A stretch of 64,000 nucleotides of DNA. It comes from Rhodocyclales bacterium. GTDB lineage: Bacteria; Pseudomonadota; Gammaproteobacteria; Burkholderiales; Rhodocyclaceae. Below the pieces are notes generated by a model. That model ran no database searches, was not told where the DNA came from, and worked only from the letters and a program-made list of their open reading frames with translations. The translations under genes were made by a program, and so were the position numbers. Shown here in pieces: positions 17,953 through 29,012 of this stretch. The number at the start of each line of letters is the position of its first letter. Positions within the stretch are counted from its first letter, which is position 1. The stretch is taken from contig JACRMV010000004.1 in NCBI GenBank assembly GCA_016235025.1, positions 124,001 to 188,000 on the forward strand. Reading direction: 5' to 3'.

Positions 17953-19080
17953 TCAAATGACCTCACGGCCTTCGGCCAGGTTGATGAGTCGTGGAAAACA
18001 CAAGGTGGCGGGTCGCCTGCCACTTCCGGCTTGCAGCTCCCGCAAGATTCCCGCTTCCTTCATCTGCCGAAGCAAACCGGGTGTCGTCTTCTCATGAATG
18101 CCGAATTCCCGGAACAGACGGGATGTCAGGTCCGACGAGCGAAAGATCGGCTTGTTGAAGATGGCGTCCAATACATGCACCGTGTACTGCGAATGCGTGG
18201 CCGCCTGGATGGCCAGCTTCATCTCCTCATAGAGCACCTGGATGGCTGTGACGCGCGTGCTGTTCTGGGCGGCCTGTGTTGCGATGGCGCGCAGGAAGAA
18301 GGCAAGCCAAGCACTCCAGTCTCCATCAGCCGAGATCGCCTTCAGCCGCTGGTAATACTCTTCCCGGTGCGTCTCCAGATATTCCGAGAGGTAGAACATC
18401 GGCTGCGACAGCGCACGCTTTTGATACAGAAACAGCGGAATCAGGATACGACCAATCCGGCCATTGCCGTCCTTGAACGGGTGCAACAACTCGAACTGCG
18501 CGTGTACCACAGCCGTCTGCAGCAGAAAATCGACATCATCGCTGTCGAGATATTTTTCCCACGCCTGCAAATGGAGCGGTAGTTGCAACGGGTTGGGCAG
18601 CACAAAGCTCGCCTGCTCCATCGAGCAGCCGTGTTTGCCGATCCAGTTCTGGTCCTTGCGGAACTCCCCCGGCGTCTTGTCCTGGCCGCGCACACTGCTC
18701 ATGAGGATGCGATGCAGTTCGCGCACAAAGCCCAAACGAATCGGGTAGTCCTTCAAGTGCTCGCGCGCCGCATACAACGCCTGCCGGTAGTTGGAAATTT
18801 CCTGGATATCCTGAAACTTCTCGCCTTCCTTCAGCAGGCCCGCCTCCTGCTCCAGAACTTCATCGACGGTCGCTTGCGTCCCCTCGATTTTTGACGACAA
18901 CACCGCTTCCTGCGTGGTCAGCGGAGACAGCATGACCGCCGGATTCGGAATGCTCTGCAACAAGCCGTCATAGCGCGCCAAGGCCGCATTGGCCTGCCCG
19001 ACCAAGGGCAGCAGCAGGCGGTAATCGAGATTGGTCAGCGGCAGTTGATCGGGAATATAGGAGTGCATGTTGTCAGGCAT
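17953..19080 (-). CDS. Fic family protein with C-terminal winged helix (fic2)
   Basis: The 375-aa protein has an intact Fic core HPFKDGNGRIGR (about 200-211) and the class II inhibitory motif SSKIEG (about 62-67), so it should be a self-inhibited AMP-transferase. The C-terminal 90 residues look like a winged helix (SSDLTSRLFREFGI). The length is typical for stand-alone Fic enzymes. The start overlaps the hsdS stop by 8 bp, placing it in the hsdS transcript. It differs clearly from fic1, so the two are not a recent duplication. The target protein is unknown. Confidence 0.92.
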   Translation of the reverse strand: MPDNMHSYIPDQLPLTNLDYRLLLPLVGQANAALARYDGLLQSIPNPAVMLSPLTTQEAVLSSKIEGTQATVDEVLEQEAGLLKEGEKFQDIQEISNYRQALYAAREHLKDYPIRLGFVRELHRILMSSVRGQDKTPGEFRKDQNWIGKHGCSMEQASFVLPNPLQLPLHLQAWEKYLDSDDVDFLLQTAVVHAQFELLHPFKDGNGRIGRILIPLFLYQKRALSQPMFYLSEYLETHREEYYQRLKAISADGDWSAWLAFFLRAIATQAAQNSTRVTAIQVLYEEMKLAIQAATHSQYTVHVLDAIFNKPIFRSSDLTSRLFREFGIHEKTTPGLLRQMKEAGILRELQAGSGRRPATLCFPRLINLAEGREVI

Positions 19081-20305
19081 GTTCGCATGTCTCCATGTCG
19101 ATCTGGCCAGAGAGCAGGCGCGGCAGCAGCAGGTCGCGGGTGCGACGGAGGTTTTTGACTTGCCGCTGGAGCGTATTTACTTGCTCGAACACGGCATCGA
19201 CATTGCGAGTGAATGCTGCGATCAAGTCATGAGGAGGTTTAGCTACTTGCATTCGGCGGAAGGTGTCGACGACGATGGTGTCGAACGTCGCCCCGCCGGT
19301 ATTGGTTTTCAGATACTCAACCTGCTGGAGCGTCATCAGAAACAGGAACCGCTGTGAAATCCCAGGCTTGCCACGTAGTGCATAGCAGGATTGATTCATC
19401 GCCATCGGCACCGACGGGAGAGCAACTTTTCCAACTGTTCCACGAGCTGTGATGAAAACAGTATCGGGTAGGTAGAGTTGGCTTGCGCACTTGGAAAGCC
19501 CGAGTTCTGTGACGTGCTTATCCGCGTCCTCAACGTAGAAGCAGTCTGGCGCGTCACGCGGGGTGAAGAATGGAATATCTCCGTCCCAGTATTCGGGCGT
19601 GCTGGTCTTGGGTGTGCCACCACTCAGGACGTCAGCGATTTCAGTGAAGGCGATGGCCTCCCACCCCTGCGGAATCTCGCCGAGGGGGGAAGCGACGTGG
19701 GGGTGGTGTTCGTGGCCGGGAAAGCGGAAGTGGACGAACCACTCGCGGTAGAGGGCGCGGGCCATCGCCTCCAGAATTTTTATGCGCCGCTGGCTGTTCT
19801 CGATGAGTTCGTCGTAGGCCGACAGGATGCCCGCGATGCGTTGCTGGATGGGGAGCGGGGGGAGCGAAATTGCAAACTGACGAATCAAGTCTTGATTGAG
19901 GTTTTGCTGAGCAGCTCCTTGCGCCTGAACGGTCAAATCACCACGGTTCAGTAACAGCGAATAGAACACAAATCGCCAGTCGGCCTTGTGCTCGTCAATG
20001 ACCAACCCGCAGATGGCTTGGTTGACGGTCGCCGGCTGACGTAGCCAACCAAGTTGCCCCACATTGGCTCCATACATCGCGATAAGTACCGTATGCGCTG
20101 GAAAGTATTTTGCTGAGGAATGTTGAAGACCATCGTCGGTGATTCGCTCCTCCGTATCTTCGATGGCGCAGTCCAGCAGTTCTTTTGACTTGACCCACAA
20201 GTGGCCAGTCGCATCGCTGGAGAAGTATTCGGCATTCTTGCGAGATGGAGTTCCGCCGCTCGAAACGCGAGCACTAATCGACTCCAGTGTGACCGACGCC
20301 GCCAT
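19073..20305 (-). CDS. hsdS: Type I restriction enzyme, specificity subunit
   Basis: HsdS carries two target-recognition domains separated by a helical spacer and sets the recognised DNA sequence. The first half ends LPPLPIQQRIAGILSAYDEL and the second ends LRRTRDLLLPRLLSGQI, the usual conserved regions. I choose ATG 20305 (410 aa, MAASVTLESI) because GGAGG lies 6 bp upstream and the ATG overlaps the stop of the 62-aa ORF (TGATG). The track's 20353 start has no such support. Both recognition domains appear complete. Confidence 0.93.
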   Translation of the reverse strand: MAASVTLESISARVSSGGTPSRKNAEYFSSDATGHLWVKSKELLDCAIEDTEERITDDGLQHSSAKYFPAHTVLIAMYGANVGQLGWLRQPATVNQAICGLVIDEHKADWRFVFYSLLLNRGDLTVQAQGAAQQNLNQDLIRQFAISLPPLPIQQRIAGILSAYDELIENSQRRIKILEAMARALYREWFVHFRFPGHEHHPHVASPLGEIPQGWEAIAFTEIADVLSGGTPKTSTPEYWDGDIPFFTPRDAPDCFYVEDADKHVTELGLSKCASQLYLPDTVFITARGTVGKVALPSVPMAMNQSCYALRGKPGISQRFLFLMTLQQVEYLKTNTGGATFDTIVVDTFRRMQVAKPPHDLIAAFTRNVDAVFEQVNTLQRQVKNLRRTRDLLLPRLLSGQIDMETCEHA

Positions 20306-20493
20306 CACGCCTCCAGAATCCCCGCCACATTCGCGGCGATTCTTTTCAGGCAATCAGTGGCTGCGGCCCGACCCGCTTCAGCCGAAACGGTATCCGCCAG
20401 CCCGCAGTCGATTTCCGCGGCACAGCGCACGGCTTCGGCGTGCCATGACTGCGCGAGATCTACCTCGCTTTGTAGCAGTGTTTCGGTGTTCAT
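20305..20493 (-). CDS. Small 62-aa hypothetical protein in the hsd operon
   Basis: I do not recognise the family. The 62-aa product (MNTETLLQSEVDLAQSW...) is acidic-helical, rich in alanine and glutamate, with two cysteines (about 24 and 30) and no membrane segment. Two facts argue that it is real: AAGGA precedes its ATG, and its stop overlaps the hsdS start as TGATG. It lies 55 bp after ccdB. It may be a small accessory of the R-M or toxin-antitoxin module. Confidence 0.6.
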   Translation of the reverse strand: MNTETLLQSEVDLAQSWHAEAVRCAAEIDCGLADTVSAEAGRAAATDCLKRIAANVAGILEA

Positions 20494-20548
20494 GGGATTC
20501 CTTTACGACAACAACAACGCGACACCTTGCGCGACAGCGTGGGTGCCG

Positions 20549-20857
20549 TCAAAAATCCCCGATCACTAGATCGATGGCCGGCTTGATTTTCAAGCGGTCT
20601 TCCATGCTGAGACTGCCCACCGGATGGCGGAGCCTGGCGTTTTCGATGGCGAAAATTTCATCGGCAGACAAGACCAGGGAACCGTGACCGGGGACGTCGA
20701 CCAAAGGGTTCATGACCTCGATGGGCGGCACATTCGCACGCAGCGGGATCACGACGGAAGCGCCCGTCCGACTGGAGATGTGGTTGTTCTGGACCACGAC
20801 AAGAAACGGGATGTCCTTCTTGTTGCTGCCTGGGCTGGGATAAATCGAATATTGCAT
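20549..20857 (-). CDS. ccdB: CcdB-like toxin
   Basis: The 102-aa protein begins MQYSIYPSPG and contains VVQNNHI and SVVIPL, matching the CcdB start and core strand pattern. It ends with an IKPAIDLVIGDF helix like CcdB's gyrase-poisoning C-terminus. CcdB traps DNA gyrase-DNA complexes. Length matches (about 101 aa). It follows ccdA by 5 bp. The pair sits between hsdM and hsdS, so loss of the locus would release the toxin. The actual target (GyrA) is inferred from the family. Confidence 0.85.
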   Translation of the reverse strand: MQYSIYPSPGSNKKDIPFLVVVQNNHISSRTGASVVIPLRANVPPIEVMNPLVDVPGHGSLVLSADEIFAIENARLRHPVGSLSMEDRLKIKPAIDLVIGDF

Positions 20858-20862
20858 CCGCT

Positions 20863-21117
20863 TCAGATCCTGTCGAAGTCTGCCCCGGCCAGTCCGGTTT
20901 GCGAGATCACCTTGCCATGCTCACGCAGGGCTTTCGCATTGCGTTCGACCCATTTCCGACGTTCGACCCGGTCGGCAATCACCGAGAACAAGTGTTCTGC
21001 TTCGGCAGAGAAGTTGATTTCCTCGCGCAGTGGTTCAATGCGATCAAGTACCTCCTGGCTGATTGACAACTGCATTCTTCCTTTGCGCTGAGAGAGATGG
21101 TTTTTAGCAGGTGGCAT
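20863..21117 (-). CDS. ccdA: CcdA-like antitoxin
   Basis: The 84-aa protein has a ribbon-helix-helix-like N-terminus (MQLSISQEVLDRIEPLR) and a polar tail RRKWVERNAKALREHG ... FDRI. That tail corresponds to the CcdA segment that wraps CcdB. It should neutralise CcdB and repress the operon. AAAGGAG lies 7 bp before its ATG, a much stronger site than that of ccdB, which fits antitoxin excess. The 75-bp gap to hsdM may hold its own promoter. Confidence 0.85.
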   Translation of the reverse strand: MPPAKNHLSQRKGRMQLSISQEVLDRIEPLREEINFSAEAEHLFSVIADRVERRKWVERNAKALREHGKVISQTGLAGADFDRI

Positions 21118-21192
21118 GGCGCACTCCTTTCATGCGCACGATCATACGCATCATCATGGAGTCGATCAATAGTCCAAGGGCTGCCGGAGTTT

Positions 21193-22824
21193 TCATTTTT
21201 CCAATAACTCCGCGACGTTATTGGCGATGGTGGCTTCCAGTTCCCGCGCCTGGGCGTTCAGCGATTCCAGTTCCTCGTTCAGGGTTTCGAGCTGTTCCTT
21301 GAAGTCCTCGTCGCTGACGGCCTCGCCCGGCGCGACGCCGACGTAGCGGCCGGGGTTGAGCGACCAGCCCTGGGCTTCGATCTCGGCCAGCGTTGCGGCC
21401 TTGCACAGGCCGGGCACGTCGCGATAGGCCGGCGTGTCACCAAAGACCTCGATGAGCTTGGCCGCCGTCTCGCCAGCGCCGACTGTTGTGTCGAGCGTCT
21501 CGCCGCGATAGAGGCGGACGAGGTTGGCGATGAAGCCGATCTGCGCCGATGTCCAGTCGCGGTGGGCACGATCCACCTGCCGGTAGATATGGCGGGCGTC
21601 GATGAAGAGCACGGTGTCAGCACGTTTGGTTTTGGCCTTGCCCTTGTCGAAGAACCACAGCGTGCAGGGCAACGTGACGGTGTAGAACATGTTGGGGCCG
21701 ACGGCGACCATGACATCGACCGACCGCGCTTCAATCAGCTTCTGCCGCAGCTCCTGCTCGCTGGAGCGGGCATCGGACGCCGAGTTGGCCATGACGAAAC
21801 CGGCGCGGCCTTGGCTGTTTAACGCCGAGTAGAAGAGCTGAATCCACAGGTAGTTGGCGTTGTCGGTGCGCGGCAGGCCGAAGGGAAAGCGGCGACCGGC
21901 GCCGACCATGTCTTTCAGCCGTTCCTTGTCCACCGCATTGACGTTGAAAGGCGGATTGGCAAGGACGAAGTCGAACGATCCGGTGGCAGTGTGCGGGTCG
22001 TCGTAGTAGCTGTTGATGTTGCCGCCGTGCTTGATGTCGCCTTCCAGCCCATGCACGGCGAGGTTGAGGCGGCACAGGCGGCCGGTTTCGTCGGTTTTTT
22101 CGACGCCGCAGATGGCGAGTTCGGCGGCGGGGTTCTTCTGGTGCTCGGCGACGAAGCGCGCCGACTGCACGAACATGCCGCCGGAGCCGCAGGCGGGGTC
22201 GAGGATGCGGCCATGGAAGGGTTCGATGATCTCGGTCAGCAGCTTGACGATGCTGGAAGGCGTGTAGAACTCGCCGCCGCCCTGGCCCTCGGTCATGGCG
22301 AAGGCGCCGAGGAAGTATTCGTAGATGCGGCCGAAGGCGTCGTAGTCGAGCGTGGCCGGAATCTCGGAGACCTTCTTCAACAGTTCCTTGAGCAGGGTGC
22401 TGGTGAAGAGGTTGTAGGTCTTGGGCAGCACGCCGGCGAGCTGCGGGTTGTGCTTCTCGATCTCGCGCATCGCGGCATTGACCCTGGCGCCGATGTCGGC
22501 CACTTCGGGAAGCGTCAGCAGGTAGTCGAAGCGCGCCTCGGGGGCGAGGTAGAGGATGCCTTCGGCGTGGTAGGCGGCGGGTTCATCGACCCGGCTACTT
22601 CGTCTGGAAGATGCGCTGGACGACGCGCTGGCGCCTTCGAGCTTGGTGCGCTGGATGGCGAAGCGGACTTCGGCGAAACGCAGGAAGATCAGGCCGAGGA
22701 TGGGACCGGAGTATTCCTGCGCCTTGAGGCCGGAATTGGCGCGGAACTGGTCGGCGGCATCCCACAGGCGCTTTTCGAGCGAGGTGGAGGCGACGTCTTT
22801 TTCGGAGGGGGCGATCCAGAGCAT
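21193..22824 (-). CDS. hsdM: Type I restriction enzyme, methyltransferase subunit
   Basis: The 543-aa protein is a gamma-type N6-adenine methylase: SAM motif [10 protein letters not shown] (about 209-218) and catalytic NPPF (about 290-293), preceded by the HsdM N-terminal helical domain. A serine-rich stretch ([12 protein letters not shown], about 66-77) interrupts the N-domain. A repeat copy encodes [11 protein letters not shown] near residue 450. With HsdS it forms the modification enzyme. It is the first gene of the island's leftward run; its own ribosome site is weak. The reading frame is intact. Confidence 0.95.
   Translation of the reverse strand: MLWIAPSEKDVASTSLEKRLWDAADQFRANSGLKAQEYSGPILGLIFLRFAEVRFAIQRTKLEGASASSSASSRRSSRVDEPAAYHAEGILYLAPEARFDYLLTLPEVADIGARVNAAMREIEKHNPQLAGVLPKTYNLFTSTLLKELLKKVSEIPATLDYDAFGRIYEYFLGAFAMTEGQGGGEFYTPSSIVKLLTEIIEPFHGRILDPACGSGGMFVQSARFVAEHQKNPAAELAICGVEKTDETGRLCRLNLAVHGLEGDIKHGGNINSYYDDPHTATGSFDFVLANPPFNVNAVDKERLKDMVGAGRRFPFGLPRTDNANYLWIQLFYSALNSQGRAGFVMANSASDARSSEQELRQKLIEARSVDVMVAVGPNMFYTVTLPCTLWFFDKGKAKTKRADTVLFIDARHIYRQVDRAHRDWTSAQIGFIANLVRLYRGETLDTTVGAGETAAKLIEVFGDTPAYRDVPGLCKAATLAEIEAQGWSLNPGRYVGVAPGEAVSDEDFKEQLETLNEELESLNAQARELEATIANNVAELLEK
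21463..21486 (-). repeat. Dispersed 25-bp repeat, copy 6
   Basis: Reverse copy (GTCTCGCCAGCGCCGACTGT) in hsdM, sense to the gene, coding VGAGETA. It shows that the island has acquired the host's repeat. Confidence 0.75.
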
Positions 22825-22937
22825 AGACTTGGGTTCTTTGTTATCGGTTGAGTTTATGACAGATTAACCGGATGGCGTAAGTTCGCCATGGGAGTCTGGA
22901 AATATGACATTCCCATGCCTCGACTGAAGCAGCGCAC

Positions 22938-22969
22938 AAAATGAAGAAGCCGATCAACAAGTGATCGGC
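22938..22969 (-). terminator. Probable gyrB terminator
   Basis: Perfect 8-bp stem GCCGATCA / TGATCGGC (22949-22969) with a 5-nt loop. On the minus strand it is followed by the T-rich TTCTTCATTTT. It lies 145 bp after the gyrB stop. The rest of the 22825-23113 gap shows only a weak GAATCCA/TGGATTC repeat. Confidence 0.6.
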
Positions 22970-23113
22970 CTCTTCCGTACCAAAACGAATCCAATATCTT
23001 ATGGATTCTTTATCAATTCACGGCAGTCCCACGAATTCCGTTTCCCATACTTCTGTTATCCAGGTAATCCAGAAAAACCGGAAAAATCCCGAATCAGAGC
23101 GGAGCCCACACGA

Positions 23114-25588
<2,475 letters not shown>

Positions 25589-25593
25589 TTAGC

Positions 25594-26697
25594 TCAAATA
25601 CGCATCGGCATTACGACATATTTGAATGTGTCGTTGCCCGGCAACACGAATAGCGCACTTGAATTAGCATCCGCCAGATGGAGCTCGATGTTTTCTTGGG
25701 TAACATTATTCAGTACATCAAGGAGATAGGTGACGTTAAAGCCGACATCGAGGGCGTCGGCGGTGTAGTCAATTTCGATTTCTTCCTGGGCTTCCTCTTG
25801 TTCCGCATTGTTCGATATTATTTTCAGGCTGCCGGCTCCAAGCACCAGGCGAACACCACGAAACTTTTCATTGGTCAGAATTGCCACACGCTGCAGGGAA
25901 TGCAAAAGCTGCTGGCGTGAAAGGTTGATTATCTTTTCATGATGCTTTGGAATTACACGCTCATAGTCAGGAAACTTGCCATCAATCAGTTTTGAAACAA
26001 GTTCAATGTTGTTGAAGTTGAAGCATGCCTGATTTGGCGTCAATACAATTTCAAGCGGATCATCGCTATCGGTAAGTTGCCGGGAAAGCTCCAGTATTGT
26101 CTTGCGCGGCAGAATTACTTCAATGGGCGCCGGGGTCGTTGGCAATGTTTCTGCGGCGTAGGCCAGGCGATGGCCATCGGTTGCAACAACGCGCAGTTCA
26201 TTGCCTTTGGCTACCAGCAAAAGGCCATTGAGGTAGTAACGAATATCCTGTTGCGCCATGGAGTATTGAACCAGAGCCAACAAGCGTTTCATTTGCTTTT
26301 GTGTAACTACCAAGCGCGTCGGTTGCCCATCAACCATGGACATGCGTGGAAAATCTTCAGCAGAAAGCGTTTGAAGATTAAAGCGGCTTTTCCCTGCTTT
26401 CAGTTGCAGGCGTTTATCGTCCAATGTGAGGCTCACCTCCGAGCTTTCGGGCAGCGAGCGCAAAATATCTTGCAGTTTCCTGGCGCCAACCGTGGTCGCA
26501 ACTTTTTCGCCACTAACGGTTGATGTATGGGATGTGATTTGAATCTCGATATCGGTTGCCAGAAGGGTCAGTTCCGATCCCGCTTTCTCCATGAGGACAT
26601 TCGAGAGAATCGGCAAGGTATGCCGTTTTTCAACAATACCGCAAACCGACTGCAATGGAATCAGCAACTGATCTCTTAAGCCTTTAAATAGGAGCAT
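25594..26697 (-). CDS. dnaN: DNA polymerase III beta sliding clamp
   Basis: The 367-aa protein has three clamp domains of about 120 residues each and the typical C-terminus MPMRI. It encircles DNA and tethers polymerase III. The N-terminus (MLLFKGLRDQLLIPLQSV) is standard. It lies between dnaA and gyrB, separated from dnaA by a 199-bp gap with DnaA boxes, so it may have a promoter of its own there. No anomaly seen. Confidence 0.97.
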   Translation of the reverse strand: MLLFKGLRDQLLIPLQSVCGIVEKRHTLPILSNVLMEKAGSELTLLATDIEIQITSHTSTVSGEKVATTVGARKLQDILRSLPESSEVSLTLDDKRLQLKAGKSRFNLQTLSAEDFPRMSMVDGQPTRLVVTQKQMKRLLALVQYSMAQQDIRYYLNGLLLVAKGNELRVVATDGHRLAYAAETLPTTPAPIEVILPRKTILELSRQLTDSDDPLEIVLTPNQACFNFNNIELVSKLIDGKFPDYERVIPKHHEKIINLSRQQLLHSLQRVAILTNEKFRGVRLVLGAGSLKIISNNAEQEEAQEEIEIDYTADALDVGFNVTYLLDVLNNVTQENIELHLADANSSALFVLPGNDTFKYVVMPMRI

Positions 26698-26896
26698 ATA
26701 TAAATCTCCAATACTATTAAGGGAAGCACATTTCTGTGCATAACATGAATATTTCTATATTTTTCATATTCTTATACTGCATAAAAACCTGTTTAAAACT
26801 TATTTTTGAAATGTTGATGAATGTGGGTAATTATTTTTTTCCCCGAAAGAAACAAGTTATCCACAAATTTCCAACGGCTTGCAGTCAGGTTATTGG
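26698..26896. other. AT-rich dnaN-dnaA gap with DnaA boxes; oriC candidate
   Basis: Three DnaA boxes occur: TGTGCATAA (26735-26743, exact complement of the TTATNCACA consensus), TGTGGGTAA (26822-26830, one mismatch) and TTATCCACA (26857-26865, exact). A long AT-rich stretch (26745-26820) that could unwind separates them. Gene direction switches just beyond dnaA (minus to the left, plus to the right from rpmH), which supports an origin here. Confidence 0.6.
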
Positions 26897-28273
26897 TTAG
26901 CTTTTGATGGTTTGCATTAACACATGCAGATCGTTATTTAACTGGCTGTCTTTTCCGCGCAGACTGACAATGGTGCGGCAAGCATGTATTACTGTTGTGT
27001 GATCCCGGCCACCAAAGGTATCGCCAATCTCGGGAAGACTGTGAGATGTAAGCTCACGTGAAAGCCACATTGCAATCTGACGCGGACGTGCAATCGCACG
27101 TGTACGTTTTTTCGAATACATGTCAGCCGGTTTTATTTTATAAAAATCCGACACGGTTTTTTGGATTTGCTCCAGTGAAATTTGGCGATTCGTTGCACCA
27201 ATGATGTCACGCAGGGCTTCTTTGGCTACATCAAGGTTAACTTCTTTCCCATGAAAACCGGCATAGGCAACCACACGGTTAAGAGCTCCTTCCAATTCCC
27301 TGACATTTGAGCGAAGGTTTTTCGCGATTAAAAAGGAAACGTCGTCAGAGATATGGAAATTCTCTGCCTCTGCTTTCTTTTTGAGAATGGCAATACGCAT
27401 TTCGAGTTCTGGCGGTTCAATCGCGACGGTAAGTCCCCAGTCAAATCTGGAAATTAGCCGCTCCTCCAGTCCCTGCACATCTTTTGGGTAGGTATCGCAG
27501 GTAATGATTATTTGTTTTTTTGCCTCGATCAGGGCATTAAACGCGTAAAAGAACTCTTCCTGGGTTCTGTCTTTACGATTAAAAAACTGGATGTCATCTA
27601 TCAGCAACAGGTCAAGAGATCGGTAGTAGCGCTTAAAGGTTTCGCGGCTGTTTTGCTGAAAAGCACGAACAACATCAGAAAAATAATCCTCGGCGTGAAC
27701 GTAGCGAACTTCCATTGTCGGATTGGAAGCATAGATGGAATTACCGATGGCATGTATAAGATGGGTTTTACCCAAGCCAACGCCACCATAAATAAATAGC
27801 GGGTTGTAGGAGATGCCAGGGTTCATTGCAACTTGCTGGGCTGCAGCCCGAGCGAGGTCATTGGCACGGCCGGTAACGAGCGTGTCAAACGTGAACTCGG
27901 CATTCAGGTGGGTTTTTTCGTAGATCGGATCACCGGTTTTTTTGCTTAGAACAGGTATGGTCGGCGCGACCTGATTTAACTGGTCTGGCTGCTCATTGGA
28001 TTCTGGCGGTGCAGGGGGGTGCGCCGGTGCATCACTGATTCCAAGCGTGATACTAATCGGGTGCGAGAAAAATTCGAGCCCCAGTGCTTCTATTTGAGAA
28101 AGATAGCGCTCGCGCACCCATTGCATGATGAATCGATTGGGTGCGGTGAGATGAAACAGCGTCGGCTCGCCGGAATCGCGTTCAAACCGCAGCCCTTTGA
28201 TCCACGTGTTGAACTGTTGAGCAGGAAGTTCCTGTTTGAACCGGTTCAAACAGGTTGGCCAAAATTCGGTCAT
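26897..28273 (-). CDS. dnaA: Chromosomal replication initiator DnaA
   Basis: The 458-aa protein has domain I (about 1-90), a short linker, the AAA+ domain III with GGVGLGKTHL (about 165) and LLLIDDIQF (Walker B), and the DNA-binding domain IV with the signature GGRDHTTVIHA near residue 430. It binds TTATNCACA boxes and opens the origin. The linker is short, so the protein is at the compact end of the family. DnaA boxes lie on both sides, suggesting self-control. Confidence 0.97.
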   Translation of the reverse strand: MTEFWPTCLNRFKQELPAQQFNTWIKGLRFERDSGEPTLFHLTAPNRFIMQWVRERYLSQIEALGLEFFSHPISITLGISDAPAHPPAPPESNEQPDQLNQVAPTIPVLSKKTGDPIYEKTHLNAEFTFDTLVTGRANDLARAAAQQVAMNPGISYNPLFIYGGVGLGKTHLIHAIGNSIYASNPTMEVRYVHAEDYFSDVVRAFQQNSRETFKRYYRSLDLLLIDDIQFFNRKDRTQEEFFYAFNALIEAKKQIIITCDTYPKDVQGLEERLISRFDWGLTVAIEPPELEMRIAILKKKAEAENFHISDDVSFLIAKNLRSNVRELEGALNRVVAYAGFHGKEVNLDVAKEALRDIIGATNRQISLEQIQKTVSDFYKIKPADMYSKKRTRAIARPRQIAMWLSRELTSHSLPEIGDTFGGRDHTTVIHACRTIVSLRGKDSQLNNDLHVLMQTIKS

Positions 28274-28373
28274 CGAGATTTGCTTAAAGACGACATGCTA
28301 TTAATCGTGATTATGTTTTTGTTATGCGTCACCCAAGGATGGTGAAAGTGGATTCTAGCTGTTTCGGAATGAG

Positions 28374-28382
28374 TTATCCACA
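28374..28382 (+). promoter_or_regulatory. Single DnaA box in the dnaA-rpmH gap
   Basis: TTATCCACA, exact match, about 100 bp upstream of dnaA on the divergent side. It probably takes part in dnaA autoregulation or marks the origin's edge. Confidence 0.6.
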
Positions 28383-28426
28383 GATATTCATGTTGGCTTG
28401 GGGCCCGCTGGCAAGACTGGTTTTGG

Positions 28427-28455
28427 TTGACAATGACAAGGTAAGGCGCTCTAAT
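28427..28455 (+). promoter_or_regulatory. rpmH promoter
   Basis: TTGACA, 17-bp spacer, TCTAAT (five of six match the sigma-70 -10). The start site would be near 28462, about 24 nt before the rpmH ATG. Confidence 0.75.
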
Positions 28456-28485
28456 CTAGGGTTTTCTTGACTCAAGGGAGTTTTC

Positions 28486-28620
28486 ATGAAACGCACCTAT
28501 CAGCCATCAGTTGTGCGCCGCAAGCGTACTCACGGCTTCCTTGTGCGCATGCGTACCCGTGGCGGTCGCGCTGTCATCAGAGCGCGTCGTGCAAAGGGCC
28601 GTCATCGTCTCGCTGTCTAA
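28486..28620 (+). CDS. rpmH: 50S ribosomal protein L34
   Basis: The gene is too short for the ORF track. It encodes 44 residues, [18 protein letters not shown] ... HRLAV, the canonical highly basic L34. AAGGGAG sits 5 bp before the ATG and a strong promoter lies just upstream. It is followed by rnpA in a different frame, as is usual. Confidence 0.97.
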   Translation: MKRTYQPSVVRRKRTHGFLVRMRTRGGRAVIRARRAKGRHRLAV

Positions 28621-28625
28621 GCATC

Positions 28626-29012
28626 ATTTGTTCTTCAGATTTTTCCTTTGGCCCTGTTAGCCGGTTGCATCGGCCACAGGAGTTTTCTGCCGTTTTTTCT
28701 GCACGGAAGGTAGTACGGGGCAAGTTTTTTTCCCTGCATTATTTATCGATTGAGGCGGGAGAAAGAGCGCGCTTGGGTATTGTTGTACCCAAGCGGCTAG
28801 CCAAGGCAGCTACTTTGCGTAATGCAGTCAAGCGGCAGGGGCGTGAGGCATTTCGCCTTAAGGCAAGGGAACTCCCACCCTATGATTTAGTCTTGAGGCT
28901 TGCTCGTCCTTTGGATAAGAGTGAGGCAAGTGGCCGTTATCAACACAGGGAATGGCGGGCTGAAATGGAAGCTTTGCTTGGGCGTGTGACGACACAGGGC
29001 TGCCCGCCATGA
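28626..29012 (+). CDS. rnpA: Ribonuclease P protein component
   Basis: The protein assists RNase P RNA in tRNA 5' maturation. The family core is clear: FSFGPVSRLHRPQEF at the N-terminus and the signature RNAVKRQGREAFR. However, no ATG, GTG or TTG exists in frame between the rpmH stop and this conserved start region. I place the start at ATT 28626 (128 aa). Alternatives are ATC 28623, TTG 28665 (which removes the conserved FSFGPVSR), or TTG 28467, which would make a 181-aa protein enclosing all of rpmH. The stop overlaps yidD as ATGA. The gene is certain; the start is not. Confidence 0.85.
   Translation: MCSSDFSFGPVSRLHRPQEFSAVFSARKVVRGKFFSLHYLSIEAGERARLGIVVPKRLAKAATLRNAVKRQGREAFRLKARELPPYDLVLRLARPLDKSEASGRYQHREWRAEMEALLGRVTTQGCPP

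Noticed and set aside
21885-21912. CGGCGCCGACCATGTC in hsdM, and similar weak matches at 23608, 46028 and 61222
   Set aside because: Too many mismatches to separate from GC-rich background; not counted as copies.
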